A stretch of 64,000 bases of DNA from JAJRPT01 sp964465945. Lineage in GTDB: Bacteria > Bacteroidota > Ignavibacteria > Kapaibacteriales > UBA2268. Positions 9,713 to 18,002 of this stretch are shown here, piece after piece (position 1 is the stretch's first letter; each line of letters begins with the position of its first letter). The stretch covers positions 337,351-401,350 of the forward strand of contig CAYXMM010000001.1 in NCBI GenBank assembly GCA_964465945.1. Direction: 5' to 3'. A program made the position numbers and the translations under genes. The notes below the pieces were generated by a model. The model was not told the DNA's origin. It did no database searches and saw only the letters and a list, made by a program, of their open reading frames with translations.

Positions 9713-10608
9713 TATAAAAATATAACTAATGTTAATAAAACACAAGGCGCTACTGCAATTAAACTATCAATTCTATCTAATATACCTCCGTGACCGGGTA
9801 TCAAATTAGAACTATCTTTCACTCCAACGTCTCGTTTAATCAATGATTCAACCAAATCTCCATATTGACCAATAGTTCCGCTAATCAATGCTATTAATAT
9901 GTAAATATAAGACTTAGAAAAAGCATCAAAGTAATAGAAACAAATTCCAACAATTAAAGCACCAATTAAACCACCAATAGCACCTTCCCAAGTTTTCTTG
10001 GGGCTTACTTTTTCTGCGAATTTATGTTTACCTATTGCCCGTCCTGTAAAATATGCTGCTGAATCACATACCCATATACTCGCAAAAATACAAAAAAGAA
10101 GTTTAGCACCCAAAGTTGACTTCAAAATTTCTATATTACCTAAGTTATTTACATTGAATAAACTGCCAAAATCATAAACATTATTAATATATAAAAGTAA
10201 CTGGTCGATTTCTCTGATAAAATAATATGATACCATTGCTAATGTAATATAAAAGTAGCCATAAGTTCTGCTTGATATTCTTGTAAGACCATAACTTGTA
10301 TCAGTTCGCAAATCGAAGAAAGATAAATATATTGGGAATATTGGAATAACAAACAATAAATAAATCAACAATCCCTTGTTAAATAAATAATACGCCAAGC
10401 CAAATAAAATTTGAGAACTGAAAATATATAAAAATCTTGATGATAATTTCTGAGTTTTATACTTAACCATATTATAAAATTCATCGATGGCGAAGGCATT
10501 CACTAAAAATAATAGTGTGTAGAAAAACCAATCACCATACCATATAGCACCAATTACAACTGGAATTCCAATTAATGCTACAATAATTCTTTTACTTAAT
10601 TCGTTCAA
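9712..10608 (-). CDS. cdsA: Phosphatidate cytidylyltransferase
   Basis: This 298-aa membrane enzyme makes CDP-diacylglycerol from phosphatidic acid and CTP, the branch point of phospholipid synthesis. It has about eight membrane segments and the C-terminal CdsA signature: SPKKTWEGAIGG, GDLVESLIKRDVGVKD and the end motif PGHGGILDRIDSL, with the Asp residues that bind metal. It is the first gene of a three-gene minus-strand operon with the DUF2142-like protein and a lipoprotein. The start is ATG, about 107 bases from the divergent enoyl-CoA hydratase gene. Confidence 0.93.
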   Translation of the reverse strand: MNELSKRIIVALIGIPVVIGAIWYGDWFFYTLLFLVNAFAIDEFYNMVKYKTQKLSSRFLYIFSSQILFGLAYYLFNKGLLIYLLFVIPIFPIYLSFFDLRTDTSYGLTRISSRTYGYFYITLAMVSYYFIREIDQLLLYINNVYDFGSLFNVNNLGNIEILKSTLGAKLLFCIFASIWVCDSAAYFTGRAIGKHKFAEKVSPKKTWEGAIGGLIGALIVGICFYYFDAFSKSYIYILIALISGTIGQYGDLVESLIKRDVGVKDSSNLIPGHGGILDRIDSLIAVAPCVLLTLVIFL

Positions 10609-10714
10609 TTTTTAATTATTATTTTTTAAAATTTTTGATTTTAGAATACCATATTAATAATTTTGAGTTAGAATAAAAAATATTTATGATAATTAATTTA
10701 AAAAAGGTGAAATA

Positions 10715-11479
10715 ATGGAAGAGAATGGTTACGTAAAAGTATTTATATACAATAACATCGGAGAAATAGAATTTTATCATCCTAAGAGTAATTCCCTACC
10801 TTCTGAAATTCTGTCTCAACTTGCTGAGACTATTTCAAAACTTGACAATGACCCAATGGTTCATGTGATTAAAATTCAATCAGCTGGTAGAAAAGCATTT
10901 TGTGCTGGTGCTTCTTTCGATGAACTAGTTTCAATTAATGATTTCGATAGTGGCAGAAAATTCTTTATGGGCTTCGCTAATGTGATTAATGCTATGAGAA
11001 AAGCAAAAAAACTCGTTGTTGTAAGCATTCAAGGTAAAGCAGTAGGCGGTGGAGTTGGTTTAGCAGCTGCTGCTGATTATGCCCTCGCTACAAAAGACGC
11101 TTCTATCAAACTAAGCGAACTTGCCGTTGGAATTGGACCTTTTGTCGTTGGACCAGCTGTCGAAAGAAAAATTGGCAAAGCCGCTTTTGCTCAAATGTCA
11201 ATAGATTACGAATGGTATGATGCAGATTGGGCTCTGCAGAAAGGGTTATACAACCAAACTTTTGAAACCATAGAGCATCTCAACGAAGTTGTAGAAGACC
11301 TTTGCAATAAACTTGCGCATTCAAGCAAAGAAGCAATGGCTGACCTTAAAAAAGTGCTTTGGGAAGGCACAGAGAATTGGGATAATCTTCTACCCGCAAG
11401 AGCCGAAATTAGCGGAAAACTTGTTCTTTCTGACTTTACTAAAAATTATATCAAGCATTTCAAAGAACATAATAAATAA
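10715..11479 (+). CDS. Enoyl-CoA hydratase/isomerase (crotonase) family protein
   Basis: This 254-aa crotonase-fold protein has the oxyanion-hole segments CAGASFDEL and GKAVGGGVGLA. The two catalytic positions of classical hydratases appear altered: the loop reads IKLSELAVGIGPFVVG and a Glu follows in AVERKIG. It therefore could be an isomerase, a methylglutaconyl-CoA hydratase or another branch of the superfamily rather than a classical beta-oxidation hydratase. An AAGGTGA ribosome binding site precedes the ATG. It is a single-gene unit ended by a strong hairpin. A second, more canonical crotonase lies at 16520-17299. Confidence 0.75.
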   Translation: MEENGYVKVFIYNNIGEIEFYHPKSNSLPSEILSQLAETISKLDNDPMVHVIKIQSAGRKAFCAGASFDELVSINDFDSGRKFFMGFANVINAMRKAKKLVVVSIQGKAVGGGVGLAAAADYALATKDASIKLSELAVGIGPFVVGPAVERKIGKAAFAQMSIDYEWYDADWALQKGLYNQTFETIEHLNEVVEDLCNKLAHSSKEAMADLKKVLWEGTENWDNLLPARAEISGKLVLSDFTKNYIKHFKEHNK

Positions 11480-11493
11480 GATATTTTAATAAA

Positions 11494-11526
11494 AAAGCCA
11501 CGTTTTTATCGTGGCTATGTTTTTTT
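11494..11526. terminator. Bidirectional terminator after the crotonase gene
   Basis: A 7-bp perfect stem (AGCCACG/CGTGGCT) with a T-rich loop, preceded by six A and followed by a T run, sits between convergent genes. Confidence 0.85.
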
Positions 11527-13704
11527 CTACTCCGTTATTAATATTTTCCTTGTTCTTGTTTCAGTGCCGTGGGTGATTTTCATTATGTAAATGCCGGGAT
11601 TTTGATTACTTGCATCCCAGATTATGTTACCTTTCCAAGTGCTTTCTTTTATTATGTTTATCTGACCTTCTGTATTGATTTTTATACCTGTTAAGTCGTA
11701 AATTTCTACGTCATCGCTGGTGAATGGTAAACCGCTATCCCAGTATACTTCCACTTTAACCTGATTATTGCTCGGCTGTGGGTATGGCGCATTTGTCCAT
11801 AGATAATTGCGGGATTCGGTGGATTCTACGCTGGTGTAATTGATACCTAGTTCTGAAAGAGGAAGAGTATAAATCCCATTGGAATATACTAACAACAATT
11901 TACCATCAAATATTTTCATTTCAAAAACATTATATACTATTTCTGAAAATAGTAAATCTTCAATTCCTTCGTTGTATTTTATCCAAGTTTCGCCCGCATC
12001 TTTTGAGTAATAAAAACCAGAAGTTGTAATAACAAAAAAGTTTTCTCTATAATTTATTAAACTTTTTACAATATAGTTACTCTCAACTTCTTCAATTTCT
12101 TTCCAAGTTTTTCCTAAATCAGTTGACCTATATAATTTGTAAGTATCTCCGACTTGTACAACTATGATATCATTGTTAATTGCGTATTCTCCGATGTTCT
12201 CATTAAACATAAGATTAGTTGAGTCATTAGATAATTTTTGCCATGTTAAGCCATCATCATTTGATATCACAATTCCATTGTTTCCTGTTCCACAAAATAA
12301 TTTTCCATTTTCTTCTTTAAATAATCTAAAACCAAAATTGTAGTCAGGGTTTAACTCATTATAGTTATTCCAATTTTTGCCATAATCTTCTGAAAAATAT
12401 AACTGGAATTGATTTGTAGAAAATTGGTATGTAGGAACAAATAATTTATTCTTATATTTGAAAATATCATAGACCCATAATGGCATTTCACCAATAGTTT
12501 TTTCATTCCAAGTTTTACCATTATCGTTTGAAATTAAAAATTTATTATCCGCAACATAATTTAAAATAATCTTTTTCCCATCAGTAAAAAGATTATTATA
12601 TTGAAATTCTTCAAAATCAGTAATTTGTTCCCAATTATTTAAAGTCTTATCAGATTTATATAAGTTATTATAGGTTAAAAGGTAGATGCTATCATTAACA
12701 ATATTTTGACGGGAATTGACGCTTCTAACAACAAAATTAGAGGGCTTGTAAGTATTATTCTCTAAAACATAATTTCCTCCTACTTTGTCATAAGTGCTAA
12801 AATAAATCTTACCATTAATATTTTTTATGTTATAAACTCTACCTTTACCAAAATTATTGTAAACCTCTTCCCATTTTCCGCTTATATCATTACTTTTATA
12901 AATTTCACCATTTTCAGTCCCAACATAAAATACATCACCAACCCTTTCAAATGACCTAATAAATTTATTGGTAGAACCAGCAAAATTTGCTAAAGTCCAA
13001 TTTTCTCCCAAATCATTTGAATAATATAAACCTTGCTGGCTTCCAATAAAAGCGACATCAGAATACATTTTAACAAAATTAAACATTTTTCTATCAATAC
13101 TTTCAATTCCATTAATTCTCTTCTGAAATGAATACCCACCATCAGTTGAAATATAAACACCTTTATTTTCTGAATTTCGATAACCGACATCTGCTGTTAT
13201 AATTGTATCATTAATATTATCAATTAACTTCATAGATTGAGGTAAATTTTCATTTGACATTTTTTCCCAGTTTTTTCCGTGATCTGATGACATAAATAAT
13301 CCTTTAGAAGATAAAAAATAATATTTATCGTTATTTTTATATAAAGCATCAAATCTAGTAAGTTTTTCTCCTAAATAAAATTCAGACCAAGTTTTTCCAA
13401 AATCATTACTCTTAAATACCGTATAATATGTACTATTATAAACAATTCTGTATAAAACATCTTCAATTTGACAATAAAACAATGTATGTTGTTTGTTGTA
13501 TAACATACTATTATACTCATAATCCCAACTTTCTCCATTATTATATGAAACAAATATATTATCATTAGTAATAAAGATTAAAGTATCACCAGTATTAAAC
13601 ATATATTCAGCGGGGTTATTTTCTTTTGGTGTTTTAATTGACTCCCACTTTGCTGAAAGACAAAAAGGGGTAATTAGAATTAACAATATGATTAATATCT
13701 TCAT
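11527..13704 (-). CDS. Secreted BNR/sialidase-like propeller protein with T9SS sorting domain
   Basis: This 725-aa protein has a signal peptide (first 17 residues) and many repeats of the BNR/Asp-box or Ycf48-like type, each with a core such as SNDFGKTWSE, STDGGYSFQK, SEDYGKNWNN or SKDAGETWIK. At least ten occur across residues 50-600, so one or two beta-propellers are expected. The last about 90 residues form a T9SS sorting domain with APYPQPSNN, DVEIYDLTG and a final HGTETRTRKILI strand. BNR repeats alone do not show sialidase activity, and no catalytic Arg triad is evident. The RBS is GGAAAAAG. A terminator separates it from the cysteine-rich gene upstream. Confidence 0.8.
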   Translation of the reverse strand: MKILIILLILITPFCLSAKWESIKTPKENNPAEYMFNTGDTLIFITNDNIFVSYNNGESWDYEYNSMLYNKQHTLFYCQIEDVLYRIVYNSTYYTVFKSNDFGKTWSEFYLGEKLTRFDALYKNNDKYYFLSSKGLFMSSDHGKNWEKMSNENLPQSMKLIDNINDTIITADVGYRNSENKGVYISTDGGYSFQKRINGIESIDRKMFNFVKMYSDVAFIGSQQGLYYSNDLGENWTLANFAGSTNKFIRSFERVGDVFYVGTENGEIYKSNDISGKWEEVYNNFGKGRVYNIKNINGKIYFSTYDKVGGNYVLENNTYKPSNFVVRSVNSRQNIVNDSIYLLTYNNLYKSDKTLNNWEQITDFEEFQYNNLFTDGKKIILNYVADNKFLISNDNGKTWNEKTIGEMPLWVYDIFKYKNKLFVPTYQFSTNQFQLYFSEDYGKNWNNYNELNPDYNFGFRLFKEENGKLFCGTGNNGIVISNDDGLTWQKLSNDSTNLMFNENIGEYAINNDIIVVQVGDTYKLYRSTDLGKTWKEIEEVESNYIVKSLINYRENFFVITTSGFYYSKDAGETWIKYNEGIEDLLFSEIVYNVFEMKIFDGKLLLVYSNGIYTLPLSELGINYTSVESTESRNYLWTNAPYPQPSNNQVKVEVYWDSGLPFTSDDVEIYDLTGIKINTEGQINIIKESTWKGNIIWDASNQNPGIYIMKITHGTETRTRKILITE

Positions 13705-13723
13705 TTTCTTTTTCCGATTAAAT

Positions 13724-13761
13724 TAAAAAAAAAAGATACCTACAAAAGATTGTAGGTATCT
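13724..13761 (-). terminator. Strong terminator between cysteine-rich gene and propeller gene
   Basis: An 11-bp perfect stem, AGATACCTACA/TGTAGGTATCT, is followed on the minus strand by a run of T. It lies just after the stop of the cysteine-rich gene at 13769, so the propeller gene downstream needs read-through or its own promoter. Confidence 0.85.
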
Positions 13762-13768
13762 ATGTTGA

Positions 13769-14362
13769 CTATGGATTACATTTAGTATTTACTAAAAAAC
13801 ATACTCCATACGGCTCGTTCCCTGTGTACAACGGGCAGTTTATTGTTCCTTGTTGATGAGTAGGAAGCATATTGGTGGTTAAAGTTGGTCCAGGAAAATT
13901 GTAACAATATTCAACAGTAACTTCGCAATAATTTTCATCGTCGCAGTGTTCAAATCCATTTAATGTCATTCTCCAGCAGAAATATTCCTTATACGAAACT
14001 ACATTTTTTTGACCTCCATCGCAAGGAACTACAGGCATAGTTGAACATAACTTATTGAAGTAATATCCAGTACTTTGAATATAATTGCGTATGAAATTTA
14101 TTGCATTGTTAAAATCGTGCCATGCAACAACATCGCAAGGCGGTGCTTGGTTAGGGAGTGGTTTAACCCTATCAATAGATACGTCACCTTGATGTGAAAC
14201 AAAACATTGATAACAGATTGTAACTTCATATTGACAACCATTAAATGTTATAGTGTCTAATCTTGATGAATAACCTGGCGGACAAGTTGCCTCTGCATTC
14301 TCAACATTTGTAAATAATAATGTTGAAACAATTACTAAAATTGAAAAAATTATTTTTTTCAT
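13769..14362 (-). CDS. Cysteine-rich secreted protein of unknown function
   Basis: From the ATG at 14362 (RBS AGGAA) this is about 197 residues: a signal peptide ending near NAEA, then a mature part with many Cys (CPPGYSS, GCQYEVTICYQCF, HCDDENYC, VEYCYNFPG and a final TKCNP). Even spacing of Cys pairs suggests a disulphide-bonded extracellular domain. The longer frame to 14443 adds a non-signal leader and is not preferred. It precedes a T9SS surface-protein gene, like the cysteine-rich genes at 23819 and 26580, but its Cys pattern differs from theirs. No named family is recognised. Confidence 0.65.
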   Translation of the reverse strand: MKKIIFSILVIVSTLLFTNVENAEATCPPGYSSRLDTITFNGCQYEVTICYQCFVSHQGDVSIDRVKPLPNQAPPCDVVAWHDFNNAINFIRNYIQSTGYYFNKLCSTMPVVPCDGGQKNVVSYKEYFCWRMTLNGFEHCDDENYCEVTVEYCYNFPGPTLTTNMLPTHQQGTINCPLYTGNEPYGVCFLVNTKCNP

Positions 14363-14830
14363 AAAAATTCCTATTTTTTTAGTTAAACAAAATCTTTTTT
14401 TTTTAGTCCATAAAAAATTATGAACACCAACAAACATAAGCATTTAGGTTAGATGCCGTTCCGCCTATACTTTTGTTTAACTAAATTATAAAGTTTGAAC
14501 TCCTGTAATTTGTTTTGCTTAGAACATTTAATTTGTAAATTATTTTTAATTTCATAGTAGAGAGAATTTGCGATTTCGGATTGTTGTATAAAGCAAGCGT
14601 ATATATATATATATAAGGAGTTAGAGCGATATGGTAATAATTTGCTTGCATATATTACACTATAACTTTACTTTTTTAAAAAAATAAAATTCATTTTTTA
14701 CAAATTAAGAAAAATATTTTAATACACAAATAAAAAATATATTTTTGAAATTTGTGATTTTCATATATACAATAACAGACAAGTTGGGAAAATATCCCGC
14801 TGAAATTAAAAAAGTTATTAATAATTTGCG
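14363..14830. other. Long AT-rich intergenic stretch upstream of the cysteine-rich gene
   Basis: No gene is supported here. It contains a TA dinucleotide tract at 14600-14615 flanked by GCAAGC and GCTTGC, and probably the promoter for the minus-strand gene at 14362. The leader from there to the ATG may be long. Confidence 0.5.
14600..14615. repeat. TA dinucleotide tract with flanks shared with 33798-33824
   Basis: Eight TA units are flanked by GCAAGC on the left and AAGGAGTTAGAGCGAT on the right. Similar flanks (GCAATCGCC and GACTTAGAGAG) surround the longer AT tract near 33.8 kb, so this may be a dispersed element rather than chance. Confidence 0.5.
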
Positions 14831-14956
14831 AACCCCACCTAAATCCTCCCCGAAGGGGAGGACTTTTGATTTATTTCGTCCGTAAGAGATTGTAGATTTT
14901 TTTAATACAAAACACCCCGTCGGCAAGCCGACATCCCTCTGATAGAGGGGAATTTT
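14831..14956. repeat. Hairpin-rich intergenic repeat, copy 1
   Basis: A 126-base unit begins AACCCCACCT and contains three self-complementary pieces: TCCTCCCC/GGGGAGGA, GTCGGC/GCCGAC and CCCTCT/AGAGGG. A second copy starts at 14996. Its frames give only short spurious peptides, so it is structural DNA or RNA, REP or MITE-like. Confidence 0.75.
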
Positions 14957-14995
14957 GGACTTTTTGCTGGTTTAGCTCAGAATGACTGAGCAGGC

Positions 14996-15110
14996 AACCC
15001 CACCTAACCCTCCCCGAAGTGGAGGACTTTTGAATTATTTCGTCGGCAAGAGATTTTAATACAAAACACCCCGTCGGCAAGCCGACACCCCTCTAATAGA
15101 GGGGAATTTT
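14996..15110. repeat. Hairpin-rich intergenic repeat, copy 2
   Basis: This is a 115-base direct repeat of the element at 14831-14956. It has the same order of three hairpins but lacks about 11 bases in the middle. The GTCGGC/GCCGAC and CCCCTCT/AGAGGGG stems are kept. No coding function is seen. Confidence 0.75.
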
Positions 15111-15232
15111 TTTGATTAATTTGTTGCTGTGTTCAGAATGACGAGAAAAAAAATCACTCATCGACCTGAAGGGCTGTTTTCTTAATGGATGAGGGTATTG
15201 TGGTTAGGTTATCACTGATTACGAAGAGTTCA

Positions 15233-16399
15233 CTAAATTTTAATAAATTTAATATATTTTGATTTTGTTTTAATAAAATATTGCCCTTCTTTTAGTAATG
15301 ATATATTAATTTTTTGATTTGTTGTAATATCTTCAGATAATATTAACTGACCTAAAATATTAAATATATGAATGCTACCTTTATAATTCGATATTGAGAA
15401 AAAATTTGAAGTTGGGTTTGGATAAATATTAACTTCATTCTCATTTTCAACATAATTAGCATTATTTTGTTTCGCTTCTCCTGAATTTACATTAACTATT
15501 AATGAAGATAAATCAATAGCTTCAAAATCGCTTCCTTTTATGTACTGTCTTAAAGTATATAAATCATTGTTATCCCATCTTTCATCTGGAACGCCAGACA
15601 TATACCAAGCTGAGCCGTTGTCGGCAAGTATCATCCCATATTTTTTTAATGCTGTAGCAATGATTTTAGCTTGAGGTGTGAAATTATCAATATTAACGCT
15701 TTTTTTTAATCTCATTACGAGACCCATGGGAGGAAAATTTTCATCTGTAATTGAAGATGCGTAGTGTCTTGCTGGCCATAAATATGCTCTTTGAGTTTTA
15801 GGAACGGTGAATCGGATTAAATGATTAATGCTTCCTGAAGCAACTTCATCATAACGAACTAATCCAGGCAAAATTGGTAACCCAGCAGCATCAGCAGAAG
15901 TCCAAGTGTCAGTTCTTAAGTTATTAGAATTTAGGTCAAAGACAGAACCAGAGCCAGCACGCCAAGTGCCATCTGAGTTCTTATATGCACTATATAGTTC
16001 ATATAGAATACAATTAGTGGTATCAACAATTAAAATATGCCTATCACCAGTGCTTTCATTGCCACCTTCAATTGGTGGGTCTAATGGAATTGGGTATAAA
16101 ACATTATCACTTTCGTCAGTATATTCAAATGTAACTTTAACCTTTTCCTGTGAGCCATCAACAAGAACATAGGGAATCCCAATTGGAGCATTATCCCAAA
16201 CACCTGCCCCAAAATCATATCTTAAACTTAGATTACCCCCTATTGAATTTACATAATCATCAGAATGAGAGTGAATTGGCAAACTTTCAGTTGAAGTATT
16301 CCAAATATTATTTTCTGGAAGTGTTGGACAATTATTGATATTAGATTGAGAAAAAATATATCCAGATATTAAACTGATTATTATAAAAATAAAGTTCAT
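15233..16399 (-). CDS. Secreted conserved protein of unknown function with T9SS sorting domain
   Basis: This 388-aa protein has a GGAG ribosome binding site, a signal peptide ending FSQS, and one large domain (about 25-285) with striking conserved segments: ENNIWNT, STGDRHILIVDT, WTSADAAGLPILPGLVRYDE, WPARHYASS and ILADNGSAWYMSG. From memory, similar domains occur in hypothetical secreted proteins of actinobacteria and other soil bacteria, without an assigned activity. The last about 70 residues are a T9SS sorting domain (NIYPNPTSNFFSI, IFNILGQLI). The domain may have been acquired and fitted with a T9SS tail; this is inference. Confidence 0.7.
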   Translation of the reverse strand: MNFIFIIISLISGYIFSQSNINNCPTLPENNIWNTSTESLPIHSHSDDYVNSIGGNLSLRYDFGAGVWDNAPIGIPYVLVDGSQEKVKVTFEYTDESDNVLYPIPLDPPIEGGNESTGDRHILIVDTTNCILYELYSAYKNSDGTWRAGSGSVFDLNSNNLRTDTWTSADAAGLPILPGLVRYDEVASGSINHLIRFTVPKTQRAYLWPARHYASSITDENFPPMGLVMRLKKSVNIDNFTPQAKIIATALKKYGMILADNGSAWYMSGVPDERWDNNDLYTLRQYIKGSDFEAIDLSSLIVNVNSGEAKQNNANYVENENEVNIYPNPTSNFFSISNYKGSIHIFNILGQLILSEDITTNQKINISLLKEGQYFIKTKSKYIKFIKI

Positions 16400-16491
16400 A
16401 CTTAACTCCGAATGATTTTAATTAATTAATTCATCAAAATTAATTAATTTATATAAAATATCAATAGAATAAAGTATTACAAATTATATAT

Positions 16492-16521
16492 TTAAAAAAA
16501 AAGCCGAGAGAAACTCGGCTT
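16492..16521 (-). terminator. Terminator overlapping the crotonase stop codon
   Basis: The stem AAGCCGAG/CTCGGCTT has a 5-base loop and a T run on the minus strand. The hairpin runs into the stop codon of the gene at 16520-17299. Confidence 0.85.
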
Positions 16522-17299
16522 AGTTTTTAAAGTTTGGGTTGCGTTTTTCAAGGAAGGCGACTGTACCTTCTTTGAAGTCGTCTGTTCCACATATTTCGCC
16601 GAAGAGTTTGGATTCATAAGCAAGTCCTTCTGCTGGTGATAGTTTTGTTGAATGTTGAATCGCATCAATTGAAGCTTGAACTGCAAGTGTCCCTTTGCTT
16701 AATACTAAATTAGCAAATTCAAGAGTTTTTTCCATTAATTCAGCTTGTGGATAGACTTGATTAACTAAGCCAATAGCTTTCGCCTCTTCTGCACCGATTA
16801 TCTTAGCAGAGATTGTAAGTTCAATAGCTTTTGCTACTCCTACTAATCTTGGTAATCTTTGAGTTCCGCCGTAGCCAGGTAATATTCCGAGATTTACTTC
16901 GGGTTGTCCGAACTTTGCATTATCAGAAGCAAATCTTATGTGGCAAGACATAGCAAGTTCACAACCTCCGCCTAAGGCAAAGCCATTAACTGCTGCTATT
17001 ACTGGTTTTTTTAATGATTCAAGACGTCTCATCACATTTGAGCCATGCTGAGAAAATATTCTTCCTGAATTAGCGTCTGATTGATTTAGTTCTTTGATAT
17101 CAGCTCCTGCTGCAAATGCTTTTTCGCCTTGTCCTGTTAGAATTACAAGTTTTACGCTATCATCAAGTTCAATTTGCGTGATAGCATCGTTAAGTTCATT
17201 GAATAGCTCAGTGTTAAGGGCATTTAGTTTATCAGGTCGGTTTAATGTGATTAATGCGTAATTTTCTTTTCTTTCAAATATTATTGTGTTATAAGACAT
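16520..17299 (-). CDS. Enoyl-CoA hydratase
   Basis: This 259-aa protein is a canonical crotonase: AAGADIKEL and GFALGGGCELAMSC form the oxyanion hole, and FGQPEVNLGILPGYGGTQRL carries the first catalytic Glu before the usual GGTQRL stretch. It hydrates trans-2-enoyl-CoA in fatty acid or amino acid breakdown, or acts as crotonase in butyrate-type metabolism. No acyl-CoA dehydrogenase or thiolase lies beside it, so the pathway cannot be read from context. An AGGA ribosome binding site precedes the ATG. It is a single-gene unit. Confidence 0.88.
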   Translation of the reverse strand: MSYNTIIFERKENYALITLNRPDKLNALNTELFNELNDAITQIELDDSVKLVILTGQGEKAFAAGADIKELNQSDANSGRIFSQHGSNVMRRLESLKKPVIAAVNGFALGGGCELAMSCHIRFASDNAKFGQPEVNLGILPGYGGTQRLPRLVGVAKAIELTISAKIIGAEEAKAIGLVNQVYPQAELMEKTLEFANLVLSKGTLAVQASIDAIQHSTKLSPAEGLAYESKLFGEICGTDDFKEGTVAFLEKRNPNFKN

Positions 17300-17390
17300 T
17301 TTAATCCTTTATTTAATTAATTTTTAATTTCAAAATTAGTAAAAATTAAATAATTTCGGTGTAAATGTATAAAAATTAAAATCTTCTTGT

Positions 17391-17398
17391 TATTTTTG
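17391..17398 (+). promoter_or_regulatory. Possible -7 element (TATTTTTG) for the flavodoxin gene
   Basis: The octamer fits the Bacteroidota TAnnTTTG -7 consensus and lies 36 bases before the flavodoxin ATG. No matching -33 TTG at normal spacing was seen. Confidence 0.35.
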
Positions 17399-17434
17399 GG
17401 AAATAAATTTAACAAATTTTGAAAGGAAGTTTGA

Positions 17435-17950
17435 ATGAAAATTGGTTTGTTTTATGGAACAAATACGGGTGTAACCGAGATAGTTTCTGAAGAGTTGAAA
17501 GAAGTTTTGGAAGAAAAAGGGTTTTCGGTTGATTTGCATGATATAGCGGACACTGCCTTAGATGAAATGAATAATTATGAAGTTTTGATTATTGCTACTC
17601 CAACTTGGAATGATGGGGAGTTACAAGATGATTGGGAAGAAGTGATGGAAGATTTTAGAGAGTTTGATTTTACTGGTAAAAAAGTTGGATTTGTAGGCAC
17701 AGGCGACCAAGAAGCATATTGTGATAACTATCTTGATGCATTAGGTGTAATGTCTAAGCCAGTTTTAGCAAATGGTGGTTCTTTGTTTGGCTCCTGGCCT
17801 ATGGAGGGTTATAATTATACTCGCTCTTTAGGTAAAAACGAAGAAGGGAAGTGGATTGGATTAGCTTTAGATAACGATAATCAAGAGAAACTTACTCCTA
17901 AAAGGATGCAGGATTGGGTTAATCAAATTGCAAATGAATTAGGGATTTAA
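17435..17950 (+). CDS. fldA: Flavodoxin (long-chain)
   Basis: This 171-aa FMN-binding electron carrier has the phosphate-binding loop YGTNTGVTE at the N terminus, the TPTWNDGELQDDW flavin-stacking loop, and the long-chain insertion around GTGDQEAYCDNYLDALG. Flavodoxins replace ferredoxin as low-potential donors, often under iron limitation. An AGGAAG ribosome binding site precedes the ATG, and a UUCG-capped hairpin terminates the gene. No partner reductase is adjacent and no Fur box was identified. Confidence 0.93.
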   Translation: MKIGLFYGTNTGVTEIVSEELKEVLEEKGFSVDLHDIADTALDEMNNYEVLIIATPTWNDGELQDDWEEVMEDFREFDFTGKKVGFVGTGDQEAYCDNYLDALGVMSKPVLANGGSLFGSWPMEGYNYTRSLGKNEEGKWIGLALDNDNQEKLTPKRMQDWVNQIANELGI

Positions 17951-17970
17951 TTTTTAAATAGTTGTAAGGA

Positions 17971-17998
17971 TAAAGGGGAGTTCGCTCCCTTTTTTTAT
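17971..17998 (+). terminator. UUCG-tetraloop terminator after the flavodoxin gene
   Basis: GGGGAG-TTCG-CTCCCT followed by seven T is a classic stable tetraloop terminator. Confidence 0.9.
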
Positions 17999-18002
17999 TA
18001 AT

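Noticed and set aside
14705..15080. Two overlapping minus-strand frames sharing MPTGCFVLK
   Set aside because: The shared peptide comes from the hairpin-rich DNA repeat, with no ribosome binding site or domain; the repeat itself explains the similarity.
16150..16338. Short plus-strand frame inside the T9SS protein gene
   Set aside because: It is antisense to a strongly conserved coding region and shows no features.
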